A stretch of 64,000 nucleotides of DNA, taken from positions 1 to 64,000 of the forward strand of contig JASWJB010000255.1 of NCBI GenBank assembly GCA_032433595.1, in the 5' to 3' direction. The position numbers were made by a program, and so were the translations under genes. The DNA is from Conoideocrella luteorostrata (lineage: Eukaryota > Ascomycota > Sordariomycetes > Hypocreales > Clavicipitaceae). Positions 9,649 to 22,524 of this stretch are shown here, piece after piece (the first letter of the stretch is position 1; every line of letters begins with the position of its first letter). Below the pieces are notes generated by a model. It was not told the DNA's origin and made no database searches. It saw only the letters and a program-made list of their open reading frames with translations.

Positions 9649-11701
9649 TTAGTACAATCTGCGAATGGCAAGATCATCAGCCGTAGCACCCATGTTGTGC
9701 ACCCTAACACCCACATGGCCAGTCTTGAACTTGCCATCCATGACGCTAATCTTGGGACGACCCAGATCCCCAACATACACATCAATAGCATCACCGATAG
9801 CCTTGATCTGAACGCGATATGGCTTATTCGCATCAATACTCATGCTGGCCGCCTTGAGCTCCGTCCAGCGGCCATCCGCCCTTCCCAAAACGACTCTGCC
9901 ACGCGATGGCTCAAGGCCGACATAGTAGCCGTGGAAAGCATCAGTACCCTTGCCGGCACTGGTGGTGCGGAAGACGAGGCCGGCGTCTCCGGCACTCGTC
10001 TTGGAGACGGAAAGCTCAGCGTCCAAGATGAAGTCGTCGAAGAACGGGTCCATGAGAGTCTTGCCGCTGGGCACGTCCAGGCAGGTCATCTTGCCGGTGC
10101 GAGCATCGAAGCCCCCGTCGTAAATCACCCAGCCGACCATGTTCTTTTTGAACTCTTCATAGACGATGGGCCATATCTCCATGTTGTCGAATGAGGCGCC
10201 GGTAGCGTAGACACGAGTGCCGATGCTGCCGGTTCGGTGGGTGCCATCTTGGATGGTGAACTTGGGGGTGCCCATGTCATCGACGAACACGGAGATAGAA
10301 TCTCCCAGTGCGAGAACCTTGACGGTGTAGGTATTTCCAGCCTTAATGGCGGTAGACGTGCGCTTCAGCTCGCGCCAGCTGTTGTCAGCGCGGCCGATGA
10401 CGACATAGCCGTTGTTCTCGGCACTGATACCAATGTAGTATCCGCGATAGGCATCGGCGCCCTCGCTGAGGCTGGATGAACGGACAATAACACCGGCGTT
10501 TCCAGAACTGGAGTCGAGCTTCACACGAGCTTTGTACATGAAGTCCCTCAGGGGGGCCTTGAGAACGGCCTTGCCGCCGTTGGACTTTGCCGCAACGAGG
10601 GCCTTGGAGGAGGCATCGTACTTGCCATCCACAGTAGCCCAGCGCATGTTGGTACCATCGTCAAAGTTATAAGACTGGATGATGCCCACGCAGGCATAAG
10701 TATCCCTGTACAGGCCGGCGCAGTTGGTGCCAATCTTGCCGTTCCAGGAAGCGAGGTCGTCGACAGTGATGCCATTCTTGGCGGCAACCTGAACACAGCC
10801 CTCGCCGTCTCTGACCTTGTAGAACTTGGCGCAGACGTTGATCATCTCGGGATGCAGAGGGGAAGGGGTCTGGATACTATCGGTCGAATCAGCGGAAGAA
10901 TACTTTGTGGGAAGGCAGAGCAGGCTTACCCATTGGGGGGGTCGGTAGGAGTGCCACTGTCGCCGATGGCGCCGACGCATACATAGACGTCTTTCCAGAG
11001 GTCGGTGCATGTGCTTCCGATCTTGGGGTTCCATTTCAGGAGGTCAGCCTCGGATATGCCGTTGGAAGCGGCAATGCCAGGGCAGCGGTCACCATCCTTG
11101 ACAAAATAAAACTTGTTGCAGTTGCTGACCATGCCCGGCTGGATAGGAGTCGGGGTGCTGACGCCTAGCAAATCCTGTATTAGCATTCAAGAGTTTGTTT
11201 TGCTGGAAAGACGGAAGGATTACCATTGGTCGGCTTGGTAGAGGTGGCCGTGGTGCTAGTGGTTGTGGTGGTCTTTATCGGGACGGCTGTCGTGGTACTG
11301 ATGGTGGTTGTTGTTGTGGAGGTTTGAGCAGGCTCGCCCGAGACTTCAACACAGTAAGACTTGCCGGTTTCAAAGCCACCGCAATCAGCGGTAATAGAAG
11401 GGTTCTGAAAAATAAAAAATAAAGAGGGCAGAGTTAGTGGATGGGGATAACTTCAATAATGCCTACAAACACATACCCATCGTCTGAAGGCGTCCAGGCT
11501 GGGAACCCAAAGGTCTACCACACTCTGGCAGGTCTCAGAGCCATCACTATCGATCCAAAACGAGCAGTACTTAGTCGTCCTATCGTCGTATGGCATACCG
11601 GGATTAGAGCCATCACGAGCCTGGAGCTTGGGAGAGCGCACGACGCCTGCAAGGGCGACGGGCAAGACCGCCACCGCAAGACTACTTGAAGAGAACAACA
11701 T
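9649..11701 (-). CDS. Secreted three-LysM protein with two DUF1080-like modules (622 aa)
   Basis: Probably binds chitin or related glycans outside the cell. Four exons: 11701-11477, 11404-11224, 11164-10930 and 10876-9649. All splice sites are GT-AG and the reading frame is continuous. Order: signal peptide (about 1-18), a degenerate LysM (about 45-90, YCSFWIDSDGSETC to YCVEV), a Thr/Ser linker (about 100-135), LysM 2 (about 149-200), LysM 3 (about 227-275), then two homologous ~165-residue beta-rich modules. The modules share FDD/DD, GNAGVIVR or GDAGLVFR, YYIG or YYVG and IGRAD or LGRAD, as in DUF1080/concanavalin-like domains. LysM 2 and 3 carry paired cysteines and WN motifs. Fungal LysM proteins can shield hyphal chitin or block chitin perception; that role is only an inference here. 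The C-terminal repeats make it much larger than simple LysM effectors. Confidence 0.88.
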
Positions 11702-14700
11702 GTTTACTTGTCAGAACTCAACACATTCGAGTCACTAGGTATCTACTGACCCGACATATCATATCTGAAGTAAGGACTGGACGGGTTGAGATTCTATATA
11801 GTCTTCAGCCCATGACCCGCATGAACCGCCAAAACAAAGCAGAGCCGGAAGGCTATGCCGTATCGAGCCGCTGACCGCTCGCTTCATTTAAGCTCGGAGG
11901 GATTTCTGGAAGAAGAAAAGAAAAAATCTTCATCGTGAACAAGCTTATAGAAGAACCCCGTTTAAAAAAACGGTACCGCGGCCCCGGCGGAAATTAGCAT
12001 GTAGTTCAAGCATCGTATGTTTCCTCAAAGAGGTAAACGCCGGGGTGGATGCTCTAGCTTGCCAAGACAGTAGTGAGGTGGCTCGTCCTCGAAGGATTTT
12101 TCTGCAAGGCATTTATCTCTGTTACTGCCTAAGAGCTAATTAAACTCTGATATACTTACTCCGTTATTTGGGGAATTTTTTTTTTTTTTTAAATAATGGG
12201 ACCTTGCTCAAGATGTAAGTAAAGGCCAACGGGGAGTAAGACTTGCCATGTGTCCACCTCGACGACCCCGGCTCGGGACTTTTGCAGCCCAAACCACGGT
12301 CCAAACAGCTTGACGAAATAAGTCTTCCATACCAAGAATATTTGGCATGTACAGAGCGGGAAAGGCCCGGATGATTCCCACGTACTCTGGAAACTAGCAT
12401 GTAAATGACATGTCACTCACATTTTGCGGCTATAAAACACCGCGCTAGGTGGATACGGTTCCGGGTCAGAAACCCGTAGATTCCGCCCGAATTCGAGGTT
12501 TCGACTCGGCCCTCCGGTGTGCACGGTCTACGGGCTGCTACACCCGAGGCGGGCCGTGTAGACATTGCTCCGGACTGAGTATGGACATAAACTTACACAG
12601 TAGATGATTTAAGTCGACCTCCTAGATATGGCTTCGTCACAACGCTATCATCATTATGAACCGGCTGGGAGTGTATTTGAATGGCGAGGCTCATCAACAG
12701 AGCACGACCCAGTGGGACTAGAATAGAGCCCTTGATCCTACGTTTTCTCCCCCCAGTTCTACAAAAGACAAATACAATGTATCTCGTGTACAACCTCCCA
12801 GAATGTCTGGCCTCTGATCTCCATTATGGCAGAGTCACTCGGGCCTAGTAGGACCTATTGCTACGAACCGTCTTAATCCAGTGCAAGTGTGCTAGATAGC
12901 TAGGTAAACGAAGCTACATTTGGTCCGCAAGCTTTCTCTAGGGCTATCCTGGTTCGCAGCACTGAATCTCAAGACTCCTCATTCCAAGTTCTAGATGAGT
13001 TTGTTGGCTATTGGAACACTAATCAACTGCCTAAGCTTTTTTTGCCATATAACCCGGCGATTTGCATCAGAGGCAGCACAGCAGACTCCGACAAGATGTC
13101 TTGTAGCCATTTCCCTGTACCGTCTCTCCCGAGTACCTAGCTCATGAGGTCGTCATGTCCATGATCAACCAATTCGGGCAGCTGGACCGGACTGTGAGAA
13201 AATGTGAACAGCCACGTCGGACCGCTGGGTAGTTCACTGCCACGTTCCAAAAAAAAAAAAAGATTGTATGGTTGTTGGAAATCCTTATAGTCTCCTCCTG
13301 AAGTCTAGTTAACGCCTTTTTTCTCCATCCCTGTACAGAAAAGTCAGTGGGCAGGATGTTAAACAAGCCGTACGCCACATATTGGGCCCGAAGGACTTGT
13401 CACCTCGCAATCCCGTAACATCCTTTGAGCGACGCTTGCTCGTCGATCCTCCATGTTTGGTTGCAAAAGCGAGCTTCTATGGTTGCAATCCAGCCATCTC
13501 CGTCAAACAGAACCGCCATATTGCAAAAGCTGATCGGATATGGTCATAGAACACAACATGGGCAGCGGCGGAAGATATATAGCCTCTTGCGGACCTCCGA
13601 GGTGGTTAGGGTTAGAGCTTGGGTCCGTCGTATCTTCGTCTGCAGCGGAGTCAAGGTTTTTTAGACATACGCAGCAGACTCTTGCGTTGCGACACCTTGA
13701 ATACATACTGCTAATTGCATCTCACAGCACGGCTAAGCCAGTCTCGCTGACGTAACTAACCAATGAGTATCAACCCAGAGAATAGGCGTCGATACAGGCC
13801 ATACCGCCTGCACTGGTAATCCTGCTGAAACCTTTCCTCGGGAATATCGAGGCTTTTGTAGACGCTGCTATTCCTGAATGGCCACCTTCTCATTTCCCAG
13901 GCCATAGCAGAGGACGCATGTGTAGATATTTGGCCGCCGGAGAGAACCGGCCTTGAGAGGAGATTGATAAGTCTCACGTTTTAGTGATGGGGAGGATGTC
14001 TCGCGATAATTTTGGCACGCAGACTTCCCGAGTGCCATAGCAGAGGACCAGAGTACGCAGTTATCCGAAAGCCGCTCTCCTCCTACGCATTCGCCATAGC
14101 ATCATCATTGTACCTTGCTGCGTAGAGCTAACAATCTACTAGGGAGTTCATCAGTGCAGTCTGTCCTAATTTTCCAATATAGATGAAAATTCTACAGGTA
14201 AATGGACACCACGCAGGATTATCTAAAAGGTAGCTACGGAGTAGAAAGGAAGCTATATGGAGGACTTTAAGCACGTGTCACGAGCGACTGTGGAGGAACT
14301 GCGCGTACACACCACACGGCACGGCACACATGACGATCGTGCTCATGGGTGCAACCGGAGGCGCAGGCTTACCAAGTTGCCTTTTTGGGCAAGCCGACCG
14401 GCGAAAAAGGTTGCCCACGGCTGGCTGTTCACCATCATGCAAGCCCTGTCGTCAGAGGCTACACGCCAACGGGACGTAGGGCAGGCGAAAAACCGGTATT
14501 TGAGACAGGATGCGTTTCTTTGATGGGACTTTCAGGACACCGTGCTGCGTGATGCACCATGGACTTGTTCGCCAGGGGCCACACCACCGGAGGAAAAGCA
14601 AGAACAGAAAAGGAAAAAGAAAAAGAAAAGCTGCAGCTCACTATTGAAATGATGACGTATGTAGGTGCGAGAGTACGGAGGACGGAGCGGATGGCGAACA

Positions 14701-17700
14701 GCCGGGAAATACGGACAAAGGCAAACGCCAAGTTAACCCCGGAATTCCGGGGTCCGTAATCGTATCTTGCGTGCTTTCGCCCCCCGTATTCCTGGGTACA
14801 AGGATTACGGAGCCCTTGGAAGCAGGACGGCAAGATGGCAAGATCTTGCTGGGGACTGAGCAAAAAGAGCCGCCCCAGTATTTGATCCTTGGCAGGACCG
14901 AGTGAGGAGGGAGAGGGGCAGTAAGCTACTCCGTGTCGAAGTATCTTTTTCTCTTCTGCGATCTTGCTGCGGCGGCCCCCCTGCTGCACAGTCAAACTTA
15001 AAGTATTTGTACAGTAATAAGAGCGCGCGGTTTAGTAACCAGACACCAACGAGCTTCGTGTTGGATATACCGCCGGTGAACAGATGTCATTGTCGGCAGG
15101 TGATTTCTAATTTTCCCTCAGATCAAGCATTCTGCTCTACCATCGTAGATAACGGCTATTTATTGCCGCCGCTTTTTGCGTCGCATTCGCATCAAGGTTA
15201 CAACGTGAGCCGTTGACGTGACCAGCTGACAGCCCACGTTGCTCAAGCTGCGTGTCGCCCCTTCATGCTTGATTGCGCCCCCCAATATCATCATCAATCG
15301 CGACATTTCTAATCCCAAAAGCAAGTCATCGCATTTTTGCCCATTTGCCATGGCAGCTACCAATGGCATTCAGTATTGCACTGTATCCAAAAAGACGGCA
15401 ACCACCATTTTCCCGCCACTTGTGTAAACGGCGGTATAGCACCGGTCACGAGCCGCACGTAAAACAAGCGGTCTATCTCGACGACCAAACTGCAATGGAC
15501 ACCCTTTTGTAGATGGATGGCCCGACAACGTCCGCACCACGGGAGACTATGGGACTCGTGGCGCATCATCTTATAAGCCACAGCGGGAAAAAAAGCGGTT
15601 TTGCATAGGCAAGGGAGATATTTTGCTTCTTCACCGTTGTAAATGCATGAAGCTTGGTTTTTGGAGGGCAGCCGAGAGACTACTTGCAGATGTCCGCGCA
15701 CGGTGGCCAATGGTTGGCGGATGGTGGGTGGTGGCAGATCAGTCGGAGCGATCTCCGGTGCATGAGATGCTGCTTTATCGTACATTTGATGTACATATGA
15801 ATATGTGATGCCGGTCTCCTTTGCTTGGCTTGGCCCGCGTCTCAACAGACCAACAAATGGGGGGACTAAGTGTCGATGCTATTGGCACTGCAGTTATCCA
15901 GTTCACATGGCTAGGCGCCTCCGCATGGCATGTCGGTCTGTAGTACAAAGAGCCTCACCAAGGCTCATTCATCACTTTGCTCCCTCCTTTTGTATCGCCA
16001 AACTCTTGGATATCTAGCGCTTTTCCAAGCGTGAACTGCCCGTCAAAACCCGGCGGTTGCAGCGGTCTATCCAACCCACGGAAATCCGTCGTCAAACTTA
16101 CCCATACTTTTGATCCTGCTCTTTTATCGCCATCTTCCCTCTCACCCTGGTACTCGGCCGTTTATTTGAGGGTCTTTTCGGGCCTTGCCTCATCTTGTGA
16201 CCCCACAAAATGTGTCCCGCGCCATGCTCACCCACCCTCCAATGCTTCGCAGGGTCTACCGTAGACTACGTCATTTCGACCAATAAGCACGCAAAGGAGT
16301 GGCTCCTCTCAGCCAGGACTCACAATTCAAACGCTCAAGGTGGTGATGATCTCCCGCTCCACCGCAAGCTGAGCTCTGAAAATGGCTCCCAACGACATTG
16401 AAAAGCAACCCTGTGGCAAAATACCTTCTGGCTACTTGTGGAAGTCGGGGATAGATAGGTACACAGTACGGAGCAGTAGGGACTCAAAGTGCGGAGAAAT
16501 CATAAAGTTGGCAACACCGTGGCTTATGGCGAAAGTGGACAACAAAAAAAAAGGAAAGAGGAAGGGCCGACCAAGTGTCCCATCGGTGTTTCTTGGCGGT
16601 TGCCCATGCTTTTCCTTCTTTGCCTACCATACATCCACGGGACGCCAATTACGATGGCGCACTGTGATGTGCTGCAGTTCGGAGTATCGCGCGGGGTGAC
16701 GCTGCTACACCGACCGGATGGCAGTTATGGTATAGACATGCCAAGGCTGATGAAAGATAATAGTGTCTCTTTGCCTTCTACTCATCCTGACAATATTGCG
16801 ACGTTATGTGCTTGTAATTTGGCAGCTATTTCCCGTGCTATCGACTCCAGCCATGCAGGCTGACATACGGAGAGTCAGCGATCGGCCGTTCTCGACAGCG
16901 CTTGGAGGCTGACGGGTTCGTTTTACGACGGCTCCCCCACTCTGGACACTTCAATGCCACTATGTAACTGCAAGTACGCGGCTCCTCCAATGGCGCCGCC
17001 AGTATGTGAGCTGACGGCAGCAGCCGCGCAGATACCTGCGGTGGCACAGCCGTTTGACGCGTCTGCGAGAGAGAGAGAGGGTGACTTGTTGTTCCAGATG
17101 CCAGTAGTTTGTAGAGTCCCGCCCGTTTTGTACTGCGCTTCAGGTTATTTGCCGTCTGGACCGCTCTATTGGCGAAACGAAACGAAGCGTCGGCATGGCG
17201 TGGAAGTTGAGAGCTGAGGGCGAGATGGCTCTTGACCGGCAAGTCCGACAGTATTCCAATAATGAGGATGCCGCCGATGAATCCAGACCAGACATTGCTC
17301 CAGAGTGATGATTTGTCGTGGTGAGTCGAGAGGGCAAGGCCGGCCGGCCACATTCTCTCCGTTGTAACGTTGGGCGCAAATACGTTCACCCGGCAGGCAT
17401 AGCTGTCGAAGCGAAACGAAGTTATTCGAGCAGTTTTGGTAAAGGGAATAGTCAACTAACTAGCTAGCTGGCCGTTGATTTTTCATCCAACTTCCCTACC
17501 TGGCATGCCGTAGAAGACGGTGTCGAACTCCCAAGCACAGACAAGCTTGCGGTCGAAAATGGCCTCAGCTGCCGGTTTGAGCTGAATGGCGTCGCGCCAA
17601 GAAATGCCACCTCTCCGTTGTGGCATTTCCACCACACCACTGCTCGAACCCAACTGATACATACAGTACATCCGGTCGTCGCCCCGCCAAACGGTCCGTA

Positions 17701-17759
17701 AAGCTGTTTGCTGAGTGAGATTGAAGTCGTAGACCATCGAAGGTACTGTGGATAGGCAG

Positions 17760-17789
17760 ATGCGGATGCGGATGCGGATGCGGATGCGG
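17760..17789. repeat. Hexanucleotide tandem repeat (ATGCGG)5
   Basis: Five perfect copies of ATGCGG in intergenic DNA. Confidence 0.95.
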
Positions 17790-18224
17790 GGGATGGCTCC
17801 ATTCAGGCGAGCAAAAGGCGTGTGTACAGAGTGCAGTGCAAGACATGCCTAATGAACGCGCCTGTCTCTAAATTCGGAACAGCAAGTCTTCCACAGCCAA
17901 GAAATGCAGGTAAATGGCACGCCACGAGGGCCGATGGTCCTACAGCCCTACAGACCGTCTTAAATAAATAAAGCGGCGGCGGAAATAACTAGTCGTCGGC
18001 TGTGTATAATTTGGCCCGCCAATTGGTGCGGTTACGCCAATGTACTCCGTAAACCAACCAACGAATGCGCACACACTGGAGCCTGGCTTAGGCATGTATC
18101 TACCTTTTGGAGGGGTTGTACAACGTCGCAAGTAAGTAGTTGACGTTGTACGGGGACCGCCCTTCTGGTCCGAGTGTGCAAAAAGACGACATATGCTCCC
18201 TTTGGTTGGCGGCCGCCTTTTCCT

Positions 18225-18248
18225 TCTCTCTCTCTCTCTCTCTCTCTC
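18225..18248. repeat. Dinucleotide repeat (TC)12
   Basis: Twelve perfect TC units in intergenic DNA. Confidence 0.95.
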
Positions 18249-20503
18249 GCCCTTTGTGCACAGGTGCGTTGCCATGGCCGGATACATCTGCTGCCTCACG
18301 TTGGATGCCTACCATGCTGCGGTGTTTGCCTGTCCGTCTATGCGGCGGGCATGTGTGCAGTCGCACAACAGACAGCTTTGGCCAGCCCCTGCCACGACTA
18401 TGCATTTGCGATAGCCTTTGCGATACCCTCACGTCTGCCTCGTAGGCAGCCACCCTGACTGCGGTTCATGCGGCCCGTTCATTGGCAGCAGTGCACTGTG
18501 TGTCGGGGCTGCACAGTGTGTTAAGTTGGAAGTGCTTTTGTGCGTTTATGCTTATTGTACTCCGTAGATTCGGTGGCGATGAGAATCTGTTGTCCGATTG
18601 ATCGCCCAACATGTACGGAGTACCGTGCAGCACTGCGCGAAGCCCACGCCAAAGAAAGTAGATATTCTCCATTATATATCCCAATCCGGCCGGCGAGAGG
18701 TACAAGGCCCCCAAGTACTGCCCGCCCGTTCGCGTCTTGTCGCCCAACACTGTGAACCCCAGCAGTTAGCCGACGCAGCCTCAGCAGCCCCAGTGACAGG
18801 TCGCCCCCTCCATGTCCGTTAGAGGCAAATCCGGCCACTGGGGCAAGGTGGTCCCCTCCATCTTGGCCACAAGGCAGCGCCCCGCCAAGCCTCCTGCCCG
18901 GATCGACGTAATCTTTACTCTGGGGCATCATCATGAGCCCCAAAATGGGCACCAGGCAGGGCAAGCATGTGTGTGCAGGCGCTTGAAGTGTACGGAGTAT
19001 TGTACGAGTATGGAGTCCTACAGTCGTCTTTCGCCGCCTGCCTTGTGACGAAGACATGGATTGCAGACATGGATAATGAGACCAGGTGCCTTTTTTGCCT
19101 CACTTAACTGCCTTGTCAGCCATCTCTGCCATCCGGCTTTTTTCTTTATTTCAGGCGAACACCCGCCCCTTCCCCCGGATTGTTGAATCCTTCAGATCTA
19201 CGGAACTTGCACTTACATCCAACCGCGTATCGTCTCTCCTTCTCCTCCGCGAGATAGGATCCGTTCTCTGGGCTCACTCTCGCTCGGAAACAACTCAAGC
19301 TGAAAGAGATAAAAAAGATCAGGGCCCCCCTTGTCTCAGCCGGAACTTATTCTTATCTGACACACAAACCACCTCCATATCGTGCAAACCACTCATATTG
19401 CAGTCGGAATCTCGCCCCGGCGCATTTTCGAGCTCTCCCAACATCGCAGCACAGGCGTATGAGTCGCAAGCACACAACCTCTCACCGTTCCTCGGACTTG
19501 CTTTCGCGTCCCTTCACCACACACACACGACACGGGCGCCGCCACCCAAAGCGCACCCACATTTCCTGTATCTGCACGGAGTAACTATTGTATTTGGCAA
19601 CAGAGCTGTCAAAAAAGGGGACCAGCCCAGCCTTGACTCAAGTCTCGACACGGCGCCCGCGCTCTGACACACCTCTTTCTCACTTGGCCGATTCATTCTG
19701 CCCGTTCTCTTCGTCGCCATTTCGCATCCATCGCCCTTTTCCGGCATCGTCCCGGCACCACCGACCCTGCATTGACCCGAACTTGACCGACGCGGCCGCT
19801 ATTGTTGTATCTTTGCATCCTGCCGGCAGGCGACAGCAGAGAATAGATATATATATTTGACTCGTTTTGGTCATTGCACGTCTTCTTTATTTTTTTATTA
19901 TTTTTTAATTTCTGCGCTGTTTCCGAAACACACCGCCATTGGCAGGAGAACAGAGAGCCGCGTTGCATGAAAACAGGACACGCGGTCTGGACTGCGTTTT
20001 ATTGATCAATCCATCCAGCCCGACGACGCTTTTGGGTCATTATCTCTATTTCAGCTGCGTTCCAGAACCTCCACTCCTCGGTGGTACTTGGTGCGCGCAC
20101 ATACTCCGGTACTGTACGGAGCACCTACGGAGTACTACTGTACATTTGTTCGCCCCTTCTCCACTCTTTTTCGACAACTTTCCACATTTCCGACAAGCTG
20201 GCCTTGGGGTGTTGTTTACTCTGGCCCCACCACGCCCGCGAACCATTATCCCCCATCCACCCCCCCCTTCCACGGTATAACAAGGCAATCTGTCCCAATT
20301 GTCAGATCCCAACTCTCAAACCCCATATCTTCTTCCCCTTTTTTTCTTCTTCTACAAAAGAGAAGATTACTCTCAAATCGCGCTGGCGCTCCCTATAAAG
20401 TCAGAAAGGTCTGGTAGGGCGCCCTTGAAGAAGGAAACTACGCAGCCTTCAACAGCTGCAAAACCAACTACGACGCCAAAGTCATCCCCGAAACCGGCGA
20501 CAT

Positions 20504-20550
20504 CCACCACCACCACCACCAACACCACCACCACCAACACCACCACCACC
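20504..20550. repeat. Imperfect CCA trinucleotide repeat before the 20554 start codon
   Basis: Runs of CCA interrupted by AACA end four bases before ATG 20554. On the present model they lie in the 5' leader, but the frame stays open upstream, so they could encode a Thr-rich extension if translation began earlier. Confidence 0.9.
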
Positions 20551-20553
20551 AAA

Positions 20554-20847
20554 ATGTCTCCCAAATCAGAAACGACGTACTACTTGGTACCCAATTTACG
20601 CGCCTTGGACACATCCGCGCGGGAAGTCGACCGTGACTCCCATACCTGGGTGCAGCCAATTGACATCGACGATGAAGATCTGATGTTTGGCGGCAAGTCA
20701 CTGAGTACGTGGTACGAGGAGGACAGGAGGCGATTGAGCAGCGGTGGGAGCGATGATGGGCGCAATGAGCATAGCCAGGATGAGGAGAGGAGGGGCCGTG
20801 AACGCGTGAGGCGACATCACGGCGCTTCCAAGAGCCATCGGAAGTGA
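20554..20847 (+). CDS. Small hypothetical protein, charged (97 aa)
   Basis: No known family recognised. The start is the ATG in AAAATGTC, a good fungal context. The frame is open to 20299, but upstream residues are low-complexity Thr/Pro from CCA repeats and look untranslated. The N-terminal half looks folded and constrained: TTYYLVPNLRALD, then WVQPIDIDDEDLMFGGKSLS, then TWYEEDRRRL. The C-terminal third is Ser/Asp/Glu/Arg/His-rich and probably disordered and nuclear or cytosolic. No signal peptide or membrane helix. It follows a long CT-rich leader and promoter with two TACGGAGTA-like sites at about 20115-20134, which suggests regulated expression. Function unknown. Confidence 0.6.
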   Translation: MSPKSETTYYLVPNLRALDTSAREVDRDSHTWVQPIDIDDEDLMFGGKSLSTWYEEDRRRLSSGGSDDGRNEHSQDEERRGRERVRRHHGASKSHRK

Positions 20848-21328
20848 TTGGCCTTTTTTGAAACAAATGGGTCAAAATTTTGCTTATCTGTGGCCTCTCT
20901 TTTCTTTACTTGCCCCTTTCTGAGTGTAATGGATATTTTATCGCTCAGGCAGGTGGAGAACTGCATCATCATGACCATCAAGCCCCATCGCGTTCGTCCC
21001 ACGCACAGTTCTTACCATATCGTGGGTTCGCAATCGCACCCCCCACGACTGATACGACGATACACCGACCTCCGCATCTCATTATAGACTGGTTATGCGC
21101 CAAGACGCATCCACAGCATACTCACTCATCGCCCATGCATCAATTCTCAACTACCGTCATCTATCGCCATCAAATCCACCCAATGCACCCCGCACTCCAT
21201 ATATTCCCCCATAGAAGTGGAGGCACTCACTCTGGCGTTCAGGCGGCTGTTTCATCTCAACATATTTCGGTGTCCCGTGACATAGGGGACTACTACATCA
21301 TTTTTGGGCGGCTTATGCTGATATCACG

Positions 21329-21355
21329 TTTGCTTGTTTGCTTGTTTGCTTGTTT
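21329..21355. repeat. Tandem repeat of TTTGCTTG-like units
   Basis: About three and a half direct copies of an 8-base GCTTGTTT unit. Confidence 0.85.
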
Positions 21356-21860
21356 TGCTCGGTTTCGGTTTTTCATTGCTGCAAAGACCAGTTTGTCATG
21401 CGCTACGACGCGCCGGGAGGACACTTAGATACAGACTTTCGTAACGATTCGACTTTTGGTTAGGGTCGCTACCTAACCACTGAATGGCAGAAATACCATA
21501 ACTTTTTTCTTCATAACTCCATATATATTCGCCTCCGTGTCATTGGTCCCGTGATGATGTTTGAATGTTTGCTCTCCCACTCCATCTGGACGATGGACTC
21601 ACGTGAGTCGCGCAAATCATTCACATGTCGACCCGTCCTACGTAGAACGTAACAGCCCCCGCCCCCCTTTCCATGACGGCTGGTAGACGCCACAGTTGTT
21701 TTGGTTTGAATCATGAAGTGATGTTCTGTTTTTGATACTTGGCCGAGACGGGTCAACCTTCCGAGCCCGTCTGCCACGTGCGAAGGCGAAGCAGATTATA
21801 AAACGTTCCCGCTGTTCTTTTCTTTTCTTTTCTCCCCCCTTTTTCCTTCCGCAGAAACAA

Positions 21861-21893
21861 TTTGAATTTGAATTTGACTTTGACTTTGAATTT
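21861..21893. repeat. Tandem repeat of TTTGAA/TTTGAC hexamers
   Basis: Five hexamers alternate between TTTGAA and TTTGAC in an AT-rich stretch. Confidence 0.85.
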
Positions 21894-22485
21894 TTGGGTT
21901 TGCCCACCGGTAGTATTAGTCGGATTAGTGAGGATGAGTCGTGCGTGGTATTAAAGTTCCCGCGGCGTGGGCACAATCCCTCGTGATAGGCTGGAATTTC
22001 TCCTATTGTCCACGAACAACGTGGTGCACGCATCGGGGTGGCACGTCACGGCATGGAATGGATGGGGCGGAGGCGCGGAGCCTGACAAGGCATGGGCGCA
22101 TTCCCCCCACACACCTGGGCAGTGTGCGTTGACAGAACGACACGCGACAGGGTCCGGGGGGAAAATCCAGGCGCGGGCCCGGTCGGGTGTTCCGATGAGA
22201 TTGGCCGCCCCGTGGGAAGGGGGGGCAGGTTGATGAGCTGTCCTCCGTGCATGGCTGGTATTATAGTTAGTTTCGGCGCAGCTGTGAATTGCCGGTGTCG
22301 ATGATTCGTGGCGGACTTGGTTGGGCTGGCATGCGTGGCTGGGATTGGGCTGCTTGCTGCTTTGCAATATGAGGCTGACGTGACGGGGCGATGAGGATGG
22401 GATGAAGTACCGCTGCGGGTGCCGGTTTCATGTATGTACTCCGTACAAATGGGTGCTAGTTATGGATTCTGTCGTACTGTACAGA

Positions 22486-22524
22486 CATGGCATGGCATGG
22501 CATGGGCTGGGCTGGGCTGGGCTG
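22486..22524. repeat. Pentanucleotide repeats (CATGG)4 then (GCTGG)n
   Basis: Four copies of CATGG pass directly into nearly four copies of GCTGG, immediately beside a cluster of TACTCCGTA words. Confidence 0.9.

Larger units (their letters stand above)
11702..20553. other. 8.8-kb gene-poor interval
   Basis: No open frame here has a domain, a signal peptide or consistent splice sites. It contains several copies of the TACGGAGTA word (14235, 18043, 18558, 18614, 18991, 20126), simple repeats, homopolymer runs near 12178 and 13249, and a pyrimidine-rich stretch from about 19.1 to 20.5 kb that looks like promoter plus a long leader for the small gene at 20554. An unrecognised multi-exon gene or noncoding RNA could be hidden. 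Confidence 0.5.

Noticed and set aside
12420..12600. GC-rich stretch with small nested hairpins, considered as a tRNA-like or MITE element
   Set aside because: No tRNA cloverleaf, the B-box-like GGTTTCGACTC has an extra base, and no terminal inverted repeats or target duplication were found.
16838..17455. 205-codon minus-strand frame
   Set aside because: No domain and irregular composition; overlaps equally long frames on the other strand.
19086..19667. 193-codon plus-strand frame
   Set aside because: Pyrimidine-rich DNA gives Ser/Pro/Leu-rich translation; more likely promoter or leader of the gene at 20554.
20299..20553. N-terminal extension of the 20554 ORF
   Set aside because: The residues are a low-complexity translation of leader sequence and CCA repeats; ATG 20554 has a better context.
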